A stretch of DNA of 64,000 nucleotides from NCBI RefSeq assembly GCF_025989125.1, contig NZ_JAPDNR010000001.1, forward strand, positions 974,301-1,038,300. Direction: 5' to 3'. The position numbers and the translations under genes were made by a program. This stretch comes from Chitinophaga nivalis. Lineage in GTDB: Bacteria > Bacteroidota > Bacteroidia > Chitinophagales > Chitinophagaceae. The notes under the pieces are model-generated. The model was not told the DNA's origin and searched no databases. It worked only from the letters and a program-made list of their open reading frames with translations. This document shows, in pieces, positions 16,394 to 25,232 of the stretch. The first letter of the stretch is position 1. The number at the start of each line of letters is the position of its first letter.

Positions 16394-16645
16394 ATGTCAA
16401 CAGATACATTTACCCTTAAGTTTGAATATAAAGGCCAGCCACATATACTGGAAGTACATACGGCACATCAGCAGTTTAAAACCGTGTACAAAGTAAATAT
16501 TGCCGAACATGAAATCGTATATGAGCCAGACGAAGAAGGCTACGTACGGGCGGTATCCAGCAAGCCAATGCACGATCAGCAACGGGATGTGGATGTGGCA
16601 TTACTACATCATGTGGCGGAATTGATTATTCAGCATATCCAATAA
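16394..16645 (+). CDS. Small conserved-type hypothetical protein (83 residues)
   Basis: A soluble 83-residue protein with no signal peptide or membrane segment. It begins MSTDTFTLKFEYKGQPHILEV, which alternates polar and non-polar residues like a beta sheet. A second strand pair (KVNIAEHEIVYEPDEEGYVRAV) is followed by a C-terminal helix (ALLHHVAELIIQHI). It is His-rich (8 His). The layout suggests a small beta-sheet plus helix fold. I recognise no named family. It ends 13 bp before the end of the convergent KefC-like gene. Upstream lies about 230 bp of non-coding DNA, with only a weak -7-like TATTTTTC. Confidence 0.6.
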   Translation: MSTDTFTLKFEYKGQPHILEVHTAHQQFKTVYKVNIAEHEIVYEPDEEGYVRAVSSKPMHDQQRDVDVALLHHVAELIIQHIQ

Positions 16646-16657
16646 ATCGCCGGCGGT

Positions 16658-18556
16658 TTACTGCGGTGTATCTTTATTCTCTTCTCCCCTTACCTCATCA
16701 CGGATAGGGCTGGCATCCCAGCCTTTCCCCTCATCCAGCCAGGATTTGATCCGATCGGAAGAAATGAGTTTTTCCATTTCTTCAATCCGTTCTTTCATGG
16801 AGTTGACATACTGTTTTTTATCATCGCGCAGCGCCGATAACCCTTTCAGCGAACGTTCATCCTGCCGGAAAAAAGTACGGGCTGCACGTTCGCTGTGATA
16901 GGCTCGCTGGCCCAGCATACGCAAGGCATCTACGCCCAGCCGCAGGGAGGTATCCACGGTTTCCCGGTAAATATGCAGCACACCCAGATCCATCAGCTCA
17001 AAGGTATCTTCTACCTGTTTGGAGCGCACCAATAATTGGAGGTGTGGAAAGTAACGTTGTGCCATCACGACTATCTCCCGCGTTTGTTCTGTGTTATCGG
17101 TAGCAATGATGAGTATTTTGGCATCTTTCGCGCCGGCAGCTGCCAGCAGATCATAGCGGGAGGCATCACCGTAATATACTTTGATACCCAGGTTATGCAG
17201 GGCATCCACCCGGTCGGAGTCCATATCCAGGATGGTGGCATGGATCCCGTTGGCACGGAGGAATCGCCCGGTCATGCTGCCAAACCGGCCAAAGCCGGCA
17301 ATGATAACGGGATTCTTTTCGTTGATTTCATCGGCATCCCGTTCTTCTTTTAACTCCGACATCGTAAAGTGTGGCTGGATGACTTTTTCATACAACAACA
17401 TAATCAACGGAGTAAGCGCCATACTGATGGCTACCACGGCCGTCATCATACTGGTCATGGATTCACTCATCAGGTGCGTTTGATTGGTAAAAGAAAGCAA
17501 CACAAACGCAAATTCACCGATATCTGCCAACGCAAAGGCAAACAACAGGTTTTGATCGGTACTGAGTTTGAATATCTTTCCCAATCCCAGCAATACAATG
17601 CCTTTGATGGTCATAATACCAACAACCAGCCCCATGATCAGCCAGGGTTGCTGCATAATCAGTTTGAAGTCGATAGAGGCGCCAACAGCGATGAAAAATA
17701 AGCCCAGCAATAATCCTTTAAATGGTTCAATATCACTTTCCAGCTCATGCCGGTACTCACTGTTGGCCAGCACAACTCCGCCCAGAAAGGCGCCCAGTGC
17801 GGAACTGAGCCCTACGAGGTTCATCAGTACCGCAATGGCTACCACCATCAGCAGGGCGGTGGCGGTAAACAACTCTCTTACCCGGGTGCGCGCAATAACC
17901 CGCATCAACGGCCGTACCAGATACCTGCCGGCCACAATGATCACGGCCACAGCACCCAATACAACCAGGGTTTGTCCCCATCCCGGTAAATGATCCCGCA
18001 GAGAAGGGGCATGTGGTGCCGCATCTGCTGCGGCCGTACCTGCCAGCAATGGAAAGATCGCCAGCATGGGAATAACGGCAATATCCTGGAAGAGCAATAC
18101 GGAAAAAGCGCTTTGTCCGGCTGAAGTTTCCATCCACCCTTTTTCATTCAGCGTTTGCAATACAATGGCCGTAGAGGAAAGAGAAAGGATCATACCCAGT
18201 GCCAGTGCAGTATTCAGGGGCTGTCCCAGCCAGAGGGCAATGGCTGCAATGGCGGCCGCACTGAGCGTAACCTGCAGCCCTCCCAGCCCAAGAATAGAAG
18301 CCCGCAACCGCCATAACAAGGCTGGTTCCAGCTCAATACCAATTAAAAATAACATCATCACCACGCCAAATTCAGCGAAGTGCATGATATCTTCTCCCTC
18401 CTTCCCGATAAAACCCAGTAGCGAAGGGCCAATAATAACGCCTGCCAGCAGGTAGCCCAATACAGCGCCCAGTCCCAGTTTTTTGGCGATGGGTACAAAT
18501 ACAATGGCTGCTGCCAGGTATACCATGGACTGAAAAAGTAATGAGTGTTGATCCAT
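16658..18556 (-). CDS. CPA2-family K+/H+ antiporter, KefB/KefC-like
   Basis: About 632 residues from the ATG at 18556 (MDQHSLLFQ); the longer frame would start inside the upstream gene. Residues 1-385 carry about 12-13 membrane segments of the Na+/H+ exchanger fold. A TrkA-N/RCK Rossmann domain follows, with GFGRFGSMTGRFL and ILDMDSDRV as nucleotide-binding signature, then a charged C-terminal tail. Kef systems expel potassium in exchange for protons, and glutathione adducts or NAD(H) gate them through the RCK domain. The upstream gene encodes a KefF-like flavoprotein and ends one base before this start, so the two are translationally coupled. Confidence 0.92.
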   Translation of the reverse strand: MDQHSLLFQSMVYLAAAIVFVPIAKKLGLGAVLGYLLAGVIIGPSLLGFIGKEGEDIMHFAEFGVVMMLFLIGIELEPALLWRLRASILGLGGLQVTLSAAAIAAIALWLGQPLNTALALGMILSLSSTAIVLQTLNEKGWMETSAGQSAFSVLLFQDIAVIPMLAIFPLLAGTAAADAAPHAPSLRDHLPGWGQTLVVLGAVAVIIVAGRYLVRPLMRVIARTRVRELFTATALLMVVAIAVLMNLVGLSSALGAFLGGVVLANSEYRHELESDIEPFKGLLLGLFFIAVGASIDFKLIMQQPWLIMGLVVGIMTIKGIVLLGLGKIFKLSTDQNLLFAFALADIGEFAFVLLSFTNQTHLMSESMTSMMTAVVAISMALTPLIMLLYEKVIQPHFTMSELKEERDADEINEKNPVIIAGFGRFGSMTGRFLRANGIHATILDMDSDRVDALHNLGIKVYYGDASRYDLLAAAGAKDAKILIIATDNTEQTREIVVMAQRYFPHLQLLVRSKQVEDTFELMDLGVLHIYRETVDTSLRLGVDALRMLGQRAYHSERAARTFFRQDERSLKGLSALRDDKKQYVNSMKERIEEMEKLISSDRIKSWLDEGKGWDASPIRDEVRGEENKDTPQ

Positions 18557-18557
18557 A

Positions 18558-19163
18558 TTATTGAAGTTGAGCGGGAAGGTGAAGAATATCCTGCAGGTAC
18601 TGCAGGCCGGGTAATACAGCCAGATCAAAATGATCCTGGCGCAGTAACGTCAGCGTATCGCGAAACAGCTGCGCCTGTTCCCTGATTTCTGTCAGCTCCA
18701 TCCGGTGCAATCCATAAATAACATAAGGGGCGGCATATTGCATGTTGCACAGCCGGGCGGTTTGCTGATAGGGTAACAGGAACTGGCGAAGATCATGCTG
18801 GTGGATACCTGCCGGTGTATAGGCACTTTCGCCGGCGCCGGTAGAAATGATATTGGTGAAATATTTTCCCTGCAGCGCTTTGCCGGTATGACCATAAGCC
18901 CATCCATGCTCCAGCACCAGGTCCTGCCACTGCTTTACAATAGCCGGTGCACTGTACCAGTAAAAAGGATGTTGCATCAGTATAATATCATGTTGTTCCA
19001 GTAGCTGTTGTTCACGGGCTACATTGATATCCAGATCGGGATATTGCTCATACAAATCATTAAAAGTGATGCCGGGTATACTTTTAATCGTGCGTAACAG
19101 CTGCACATGCAACCTGGATTGCTCCAGATCGGGATGGGCAAAATTGATCAATATGCGGGCCAT
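18558..19163 (-). CDS. KefF/KefG-like NAD(P)H oxidoreductase, ancillary to the antiporter
   Basis: A 201-residue flavodoxin-fold protein of the NQO/KefF group. It has ILINFAHPDLEQSRLH at the N-terminus (FMN phosphate loop), then HDIILMQHPFYWYSAPAIVKQWQD and TGKALQGKYF, all typical of KefF/KefG. In Escherichia coli KefF binds the cytoplasmic KefC dimer and is needed for full activity. The one-base spacing to the KefC-like gene supports the same pairing here. The gene lies 36 bp downstream of the ClC gene on the same strand. Confidence 0.92.
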   Translation of the reverse strand: MARILINFAHPDLEQSRLHVQLLRTIKSIPGITFNDLYEQYPDLDINVAREQQLLEQHDIILMQHPFYWYSAPAIVKQWQDLVLEHGWAYGHTGKALQGKYFTNIISTGAGESAYTPAGIHQHDLRQFLLPYQQTARLCNMQYAAPYVIYGLHRMELTEIREQAQLFRDTLTLLRQDHFDLAVLPGLQYLQDILHLPAQLQ

Positions 19164-19199
19164 GAGGTTGATTGATTACGAATCCGGAATTAATTTAAA

Positions 19200-21050
19200 T
19201 CATCCTTCTGAATATTCCTGTAATAATAATCTGTATTTATTGAGAATGCTCGACTTGGAGATGAAGCCCACGAGTCTTTTATCCTGCACTACCGGCAGGT
19301 TCCAGGCATTGGCGGCGTCAAACTTCTTAATCACCTGGTTGATGTTATCTTTTGGTGAAACAATAGCTGGTGGCGCTTTCATGAGTTGTTTCACGGTAAC
19401 GGTATCGTATACATCCGGATTAAACATGATAGGCCTGATTTCATCCAGGGTAATGATCCCTTCAAATACCTGCTGCTGATTCACTACTGCAATGATATTC
19501 CGGTTGCCGGCTTTCACCAGTTCAATCAGGTCGCGGAGGGTAGCATCGATTGTAATCAGCTGTACATCTTTTTCCACGAGTTCATCCATTTTGAGGAGCA
19601 GCAGAATATTTTTGTCGTGCTCCCGTGTAAATACTTTTCCCTCTTTCGCCAGCTGTTTGATTTCGGGAGAGATGGGTGAGAACCATTTAGCCAGCAGGAA
19701 AGAAATGGTAGACACAATCATCAGCGGAATAAACAGATCGTAGCCGGAGCTGGATTCTGCTATCAGGAAGATGGCCGTGAGCGGAGCATACATGACACCG
19801 GCCATTACGCCCGCCATGCCTACGATTACCAGATTGGTGACCGGAATATCCGTGATGCCCAGCTGCTGACAGAGCATGGCAAAAAAGAAGCCGAGGAACC
19901 CACCGGAGAATAAAGAAGGCGCAAAGTTCCCGCCATTACCACCGCTTTGTATGGTAATGGAAGCCGCAAAGGCTTTCAGTAAACAAACGCATCCCGTAAA
20001 TATCAATATCATCCAGCTTTGGATGGGCAGGTACCGGAAAAAGCTGTTCTGTAAAATCGTTTCACCCTGACCGTTAGCCAGCGACTTTACACTGGTATAA
20101 CCTTCTCCGAACAACGGCGGTAAAGCCACACAAAGCGCAGATACCAGTAAACCCCCCAGCATGGCTCTACGCAGGGCGCTCCATTTCAGGCGGTGGAAAA
20201 AGTGTTCCACCTTTTGTGAGATCACCACATAATAACGGGCATAAAGTCCGCTCAGAAGGCCCAGCACCAGGTAAAAAGGCAGGTTATGATAGTTGAAGGC
20301 AGTACGGGATTCAAAGTGAAACAATACTTCTTCCTGCAAGATGATTTTAGATAAGAGACTGCCGCAAACCGCTGCTACAATCAGGGGCATGAAGTCGGAA
20401 AACACGACGCCGGTCAGTAGTATTTCAAAGGCAAACATCATCCCGGCGATGGGCGCATTGAAGGCTGCCGCAATACCGGCAGTGGCGCCGGCGGCCAGTA
20501 GCAAGGTTCTTTCTTTATAGCCCAGGTGGTAGGTACGGGCATAGTTAGACCCGAGTGCAGCACCGGTAACAGCAATAGGGCTTTCCAGTCCGGCAGAACC
20601 ACCTAACCCCACGGTAATGGCGCTTTGCAGCACCTGCGAATACATTTTTACAGGAGGTATCAGGCTGGAGTTGAGCGCAATTTCATGCAGAATGGCAGGT
20701 ATGCCTTTACGGGCCTGGCCTTTGAAAAACCATACTACCATGAGCGTAGTTAACACAATACCCAGAAAAGGGAATACCAGATAAAAAACAACCTGGGTGC
20801 TGAAGTGTACTTTGTAGGTAATAAAATAGTGGATGTAGTGGACCAGCATTTTCAGGACAACACCGGCAATACCTGCGGCGCAGCCTACAATAATACCAGA
20901 CAGCAACAGGAACTGATTCCTGTTCATTTTGCTGTGGAGCCAATGAATAACCAGTTCATAGCTCCTGACCTTCTTCATGCTGTATTGCTCAAAGTCACGT
21001 TTGAATCTGAAAAAGCTATGATATTTCCGGATGCGGTTAAATTGGCTCAT
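19200..21050 (-). CDS. ClC-family chloride channel/transporter with CBS pair
   Basis: A 616-residue protein. The ClC membrane domain (about residues 45-440) shows the three ion-pathway motifs in modified form. KGIPAI replaces GSGIP, GLESPIA replaces GREGP with the gating Glu kept, and GGNFAPSLF matches GxFxP. Two CBS domains at about 480-605 (VEKDVQLITIDATLRDLIE and VKQLMKAPPAIVSPKDN) would bind adenine nucleotides and regulate gating. The Lys in place of the central Ser suggests altered anion selectivity. It is 16 bp downstream of the transglutaminase-like gene and 36 bp upstream of kefF-like, so the genes are probably co-transcribed. Confidence 0.92.
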   Translation of the reverse strand: MSQFNRIRKYHSFFRFKRDFEQYSMKKVRSYELVIHWLHSKMNRNQFLLLSGIIVGCAAGIAGVVLKMLVHYIHYFITYKVHFSTQVVFYLVFPFLGIVLTTLMVVWFFKGQARKGIPAILHEIALNSSLIPPVKMYSQVLQSAITVGLGGSAGLESPIAVTGAALGSNYARTYHLGYKERTLLLAAGATAGIAAAFNAPIAGMMFAFEILLTGVVFSDFMPLIVAAVCGSLLSKIILQEEVLFHFESRTAFNYHNLPFYLVLGLLSGLYARYYVVISQKVEHFFHRLKWSALRRAMLGGLLVSALCVALPPLFGEGYTSVKSLANGQGETILQNSFFRYLPIQSWMILIFTGCVCLLKAFAASITIQSGGNGGNFAPSLFSGGFLGFFFAMLCQQLGITDIPVTNLVIVGMAGVMAGVMYAPLTAIFLIAESSSGYDLFIPLMIVSTISFLLAKWFSPISPEIKQLAKEGKVFTREHDKNILLLLKMDELVEKDVQLITIDATLRDLIELVKAGNRNIIAVVNQQQVFEGIITLDEIRPIMFNPDVYDTVTVKQLMKAPPAIVSPKDNINQVIKKFDAANAWNLPVVQDKRLVGFISKSSILNKYRLLLQEYSEG

Positions 21051-21066
21051 GCCGCAAATTTAGGGA

Positions 21067-21975
21067 TCAGAGCTCAATCAGTGCATAAACTTTATCATTC
21101 ATATAGGGGCCGCCGGGGTGACGGGCCGTATAATCGAGGTTAATCCAGTACTCGCCTTTCAGCTCGTGATAGTATATTTCTCTCACCACAGGCCTGGGGA
21201 AAAGTGTGATGATGGCCTGTTTCATGACTTCAAATTCATCTTCGTTGCCACAATATAGTTCGGGATACGCGTGTCCTTTGATCAGTACGATGCGGCAGCG
21301 TGCGCCAATAGATTGCAGGCAGGAAGTCATTAAAATGGAATGGTCGTCGCAGTCGCCGCCCAAACCGTTTTGGATGGTTTCCTGTGGTGTGGCAAAGTAT
21401 TCATCCCTGCGGGAATCCAGCACATATTTAAAACGACTGTTGATAAAACGGAAGAGCGAGAGGAAGCGCGTTACCTTACCATATTTATAAAAGTATTCAT
21501 CGTAGTAGTCCAGCGAATGTTTAACGGAAAAGTTGCGTACCACCGAATCCCGGTAGTTGATTTTTTCCCGCATGCCTCTCACGGTTTTATCGCGATAGCT
21601 TTCCACCCTTTTGGGGTACAAGCTGAGGATGTCCAGTTGTTTGCTGTCTTTCGCGCCCCAGTTGCCCTGCACCATTCCTTTATAGTCGTTGATAACGTTG
21701 GAGAAGGTATAGCGATGGGTATACCGGTTAATCAGCAACAGGCCACATACCAGGAGGAAGGCCGGAATGATGAGGGGCCGGAATACCCAGCGGAGTATAA
21801 ATACAAGCAGACAGCTGACAACAACCGACAACACCAGGTCTATATGCCAGCCGTTTGCTACCAGAGGTGGTACAAAGCGGTTGATATAAGGCGCCAGTGG
21901 CAAGAGTGTCAGGAGGCTCAGTATATTGAGCAGTAATTTCTGTGTTGCAGTATACCTGCTTTCATCGATGGCCAT
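21067..21975 (-). CDS. Membrane protein with transglutaminase-like domain
   Basis: About 302 residues from the ATG at 21975; a TTG at 21987 is in frame but less likely. Two or three membrane helices occupy residues 15-85. They are followed by a transglutaminase-like cysteine protease fold with C209 in GGDCDDHSILM, His in KGHAYPELYCG and Asp in YWINLDYT, the Cys-His-Asp triad. The enzyme may cleave or crosslink peptides, or be a binding domain. Most membrane-anchored bacterial relatives act outside the cytoplasm. It sits directly between the NACHT-like gene and the ClC gene. A perfect -7 element lies just upstream, so it may have its own promoter in addition to read-through. Confidence 0.85.
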   Translation of the reverse strand: MAIDESRYTATQKLLLNILSLLTLLPLAPYINRFVPPLVANGWHIDLVLSVVVSCLLVFILRWVFRPLIIPAFLLVCGLLLINRYTHRYTFSNVINDYKGMVQGNWGAKDSKQLDILSLYPKRVESYRDKTVRGMREKINYRDSVVRNFSVKHSLDYYDEYFYKYGKVTRFLSLFRFINSRFKYVLDSRRDEYFATPQETIQNGLGGDCDDHSILMTSCLQSIGARCRIVLIKGHAYPELYCGNEDEFEVMKQAIITLFPRPVVREIYYHELKGEYWINLDYTARHPGGPYMNDKVYALIEL

Positions 21976-21992
21976 TATGCTATGCAATAAAG

Positions 21993-22000
21993 CAAAATTA
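21993..22000 (-). promoter_or_regulatory. -7 element before the transglutaminase-like gene
   Basis: On the minus strand TAATTTTG matches TAnnTTTG, 18 bp before the ATG at 21975. The nearest TTTG upstream is at a 16-nt spacing, shorter than usual. This suggests an internal promoter that can express the four downstream genes without the NACHT-like gene. Confidence 0.4.
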
Positions 22001-22008
22001 TGCCATAA

Positions 22009-24600
22009 TTACCGCGCAAAATTAGAAACAGCCTGTTTAAAAGAGGTACTTTTTCTGATCAGCTCAATTTGCTGGAGGGTATCATTTTTCTGTTTCTCCA
22101 TTTGCAGTTGCTGGTAAATTTTTTGCAGCAAACCGAAATTCATAAGAGCCAGTATCTTGAAATCCAGCTTCTGAGCGGCTTCTACGGCTGTTTCGGCAAT
22201 ACGGATCGCTTTATTGAACTCGTGTTCATTAAAGTATACGCTGGCATACAGCATTTTTTGTAATGATTCCAGGTATTTCCCGCCGAAATAATCCGAAGAA
22301 TATTTTTTGAGGATCTGGTCTGTATGCCGGCAAATCCGTTCCGCCGATTTGGTGTTGCCCAATCCGAGGAAGGCCTGCGCCTGCCAGCAGAGTAACATCA
22401 GCCGGAAGGAATCGGTTTTCCTGTGTGGCAGCGAAGGATAGGTTTCAAAGAGACGTTGGGTGAAGTGGAGCAGATGGTTATTATCTCCCAGCAGTATAAA
22501 TACAGTACCCATATTCCGGAATACAATTTCCTGTGGCACCGATATATTTTTGTTGCCGGTGGTATTCCAGTAGTAAGGATAGCTATATATTTTCTCCCGG
22601 ATGTTTTCATTGATGATACCAAATTTGAGGAATTCATAAATGAATAACAGGATTTCATAGGGAGATACCCACAGATCTGTAACCGTTTCATCTGCCGGAT
22701 ATAGCTTTTTGATGTTGTTCAGTTCCAGTTCACATTGTTCCGCATCCAGCTGTAGCAGCGCCATGGTGAAGAGCATGCTGCGTATTTTGAGCTTGTCGTG
22801 TGTCGCTTCCGCCAATCCGAGGAGGGCGGTGAGCACTTTCCGTTTCCGGAACTGAATGAATTCATCATTAATAATACTGCTGATCAGGTTTTTCCGGAAG
22901 AAGCCTGGCGGGAAGATGGATTTCAGTTCTCCTTTGTTGTTGCCTTCGTGTTGATAGTGCAATACGAGGTATTCCAGGAGATGTGATTTTTCGATATTGG
23001 CCAACGGCAGATGCAGCATTTTAATGATGCTTTCCGTTTGTGCGTGGGTGATAGCATAGCGCAACAGCCATCTGAATACGCCGATCCGGTAAGGGGATTG
23101 CGGCAGATGGGTGAGTATATCCAGGAGCACCTGTTCTGTGATTTCCTGGTTGCTGCTATTGAGGTAGTGCATAGCCACAAAGTATTCCAGCAGGAACGTG
23201 TGGGCAAAGCGCACTTTTACATGGAACATGATTTCCTGGCTGAGATTTTCTTCTACCAGGATATTATCTGCCAGTAACTCTTTATAGGCCGGAAAAAGTT
23301 CAGCGTTCTGATTGAGCAGTAGTTTTTTGTCGGTATAGATACCGGTTCTACCCATATCCAGTAATGCCAGTAATTTTTCTATGATTTTTATTTTGAAGGC
23401 ATTGCTGGGAGAATTGAATACCCGGTTTTGAATAAAGCGGGATACAATTTCGAAGAGACTGAGGTGTTCATCCACAAAAGTCTGATCCGGTCCGCTGTTG
23501 AGCTGACAGAATAGCTGCAGATAATAAGGATGCCGCAGTTTTTGCAGGAAGCTTTCGGAGAAGAGCCGTACAGTAGCCGGGTCAAACTGTTGGTTATACA
23601 GAATGGACTTGACTTCCTGTTCCGTGAGTTGTGGTATGTTGATGTTTGTTTCTTCGTCCATTTCTGCACCCAGGTACCAGTAACGCCGGAAGGCAGGGTA
23701 TTGCTGCGATTGCTGGAATATTTCAGACCAGGTACTGCTGCGGATAGAGAGGATGACTTTTACCCACGGATACAGATCGTTGGAATAAACGAAATCTTCC
23801 AGTTTGGAGTAGAGCATGCGGAGCTTCTCTCCTGCTACGGCAATTTCATCGAAGCCATCTACTATTAATATAAGGCGTCCTCCCTTTTTATCGAAATGAC
23901 TGGCAAAGTATTCCCGGAAGTTTTCTCCGTTGCCCAGGTTCATTTGGTTATCGAGCCAGGTAGAGAGGGAGAAGCCTTTCAACAGGAGGCTGCCGGCGGC
24001 ATGTGCATGTATGAACCAGCAGATATCTTCTTTATAGCGGGCTTCTTTACCAAACCAGAAATATTCTGCGAGGTGTACGAGTGCCAGTGACTTTCCCCAC
24101 CCTGATGGCGCAATTAATGCGGTGGCCGCATAATCACTTTCCAGGAAGCGTTCTATATGTGCATTGCAGGAAGAACGGTGTACGGTATGGGAGAAAGTAA
24201 TACCCGACCGGTTTTTGAGAGTGAGCATCGTGTAATGGGAAACGGCGTCTGCTTTGGTTTTCAGGTCGGCCCATTTACTATTATCCAATGGCTCGGCAGT
24301 TGCTGAATTGCTTTTGGTAGCAGCGTTCAGCTGTCTGTAATGATGTTGCTGAAAATCTTCCCAGTCTTTATACTGACAATACTGCGAAAGGGTATTCAAG
24401 GTATATCTGGAGAAGCTGTGTTGCGCTACAGCAAATCCGAACACACGCTTGAGCGTAGTTTCGCTTACCAACTTTGTGGTGTCATCCAGTATGGACTGAG
24501 AGAGATGTTTGCAATCTCCAGGTAGCATGACTTCAACACCAAACCTGCGTAATACTTCATTTTGCAGTGTGATGATAAAGTCATAGGATAGATCAATCAT
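22009..24600 (-). CDS. NACHT-like STAND NTPase with N-terminal helical domain
   Basis: About 863 residues from the ATG at 24600; a TTG at 24609 is the only longer start. Residues 1-90 form a helical domain (LSQSILDDTTKLVSETTLKR ... SRYTLNTLSQYC) resembling an HTH-like region found in front of diverse Bacteroidota proteins. The P-loop domain follows with Walker A APSGWGKS (about 164-171), Walker B ILIVDGFDEI (about 245-254), a sensor ILSIRSSTW and the NACHT-associated FLLEYFVAMHYL. The C-terminal 400 residues are helical and TPR-like, probably the ligand-sensing part. STAND proteins oligomerise after ligand binding; bacterial NACHT proteins include antiphage sensors. No obvious effector domain is fused. 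The transglutaminase-like gene starts 33 bp downstream. Confidence 0.85.
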   Translation of the reverse strand: MIDLSYDFIITLQNEVLRRFGVEVMLPGDCKHLSQSILDDTTKLVSETTLKRVFGFAVAQHSFSRYTLNTLSQYCQYKDWEDFQQHHYRQLNAATKSNSATAEPLDNSKWADLKTKADAVSHYTMLTLKNRSGITFSHTVHRSSCNAHIERFLESDYAATALIAPSGWGKSLALVHLAEYFWFGKEARYKEDICWFIHAHAAGSLLLKGFSLSTWLDNQMNLGNGENFREYFASHFDKKGGRLILIVDGFDEIAVAGEKLRMLYSKLEDFVYSNDLYPWVKVILSIRSSTWSEIFQQSQQYPAFRRYWYLGAEMDEETNINIPQLTEQEVKSILYNQQFDPATVRLFSESFLQKLRHPYYLQLFCQLNSGPDQTFVDEHLSLFEIVSRFIQNRVFNSPSNAFKIKIIEKLLALLDMGRTGIYTDKKLLLNQNAELFPAYKELLADNILVEENLSQEIMFHVKVRFAHTFLLEYFVAMHYLNSSNQEITEQVLLDILTHLPQSPYRIGVFRWLLRYAITHAQTESIIKMLHLPLANIEKSHLLEYLVLHYQHEGNNKGELKSIFPPGFFRKNLISSIINDEFIQFRKRKVLTALLGLAEATHDKLKIRSMLFTMALLQLDAEQCELELNNIKKLYPADETVTDLWVSPYEILLFIYEFLKFGIINENIREKIYSYPYYWNTTGNKNISVPQEIVFRNMGTVFILLGDNNHLLHFTQRLFETYPSLPHRKTDSFRLMLLCWQAQAFLGLGNTKSAERICRHTDQILKKYSSDYFGGKYLESLQKMLYASVYFNEHEFNKAIRIAETAVEAAQKLDFKILALMNFGLLQKIYQQLQMEKQKNDTLQQIELIRKSTSFKQAVSNFAR

Positions 24601-24609
24601 AGGGGACAA

Positions 24610-25232
24610 TAATGGAATTTTTGAATCTCGGTACTGTTTTTAATTACGTATGGATCAGGGGTTTAGATTTCGGGGGAGGCAAATGAACAAAATGAACAGA
24701 AGGCATTAAGTTGAATTATATATATTATTATTGATAATAAGATTCTGGCTACTTTTGAAATAAAAAATATCATCTATGTATAATAATTAAATTATCAATT
24801 CCCTGTTTATCAGTGTGCCACATTTGTCGGGCTTGTTGGCAGCAAGAGAAAAATATTTACCAGATCTGAAAAAATAAATCGTCGGATAAAAAAATGCATA
24901 ATTTTTTTTATCTTTTATGATATAAACTGTCTTTTATACACGTTTCCCCTCATTAGAAAATTGTTCAATTTGAACAAAATGAATAATGTTTCAGCAAATT
25001 GAATAGGTTGAACAATGCCCCTTTGTAATGAATAAAAAGACCTTTTCATTTACGGCCCCATCATTCTACTTTCGTAGCTGTTTTATAACATTCCATTAAC
25101 ATTTTTAAGGAAGTATACTTATTTATCAACCAGTATCCCTTCCCCAAAAAATCACTTCTTAACCTGGCCTCCTTAAAGAGTTTTATTGTATCTCAATGAA
25201 ACTGAACACCTTATATTCAAATATTTGATGCT
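24610..25232. other. AT-rich divergent intergenic region with repeated TTGAACAA sites
   Basis: It separates the NACHT-like gene from the giant adhesin gene and has no coding frame I can support. It contains a perfect palindrome TTGTTCAA-T-TTGAACAA at 24961-24977, a further half site TTGAACAA at 25008-25015, and a related direct repeat (TGAACAAAATGAACA) near 24682. A candidate plus-strand -7 element TACTTTCG is at 25067-25074 (one mismatch), about 160 bp before the adhesin start. Confidence 0.6.
24961..25015. promoter_or_regulatory. Putative operator: palindrome plus half site
   Basis: Two 8-nt arms around one central base (24961-24977), with a third copy of the same 8-mer 31 bp further (25008-25015). 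It lies 50-100 bp upstream of the candidate adhesin promoter. This is the arrangement expected for a dimeric regulator with an auxiliary site. The regulator is unknown. Confidence 0.45.

Noticed and set aside
16284..16496. 70-residue frame overlapping the 83-residue gene
   Set aside because: It overlaps the better gene at 16394 in another frame and has no coding-like pattern.
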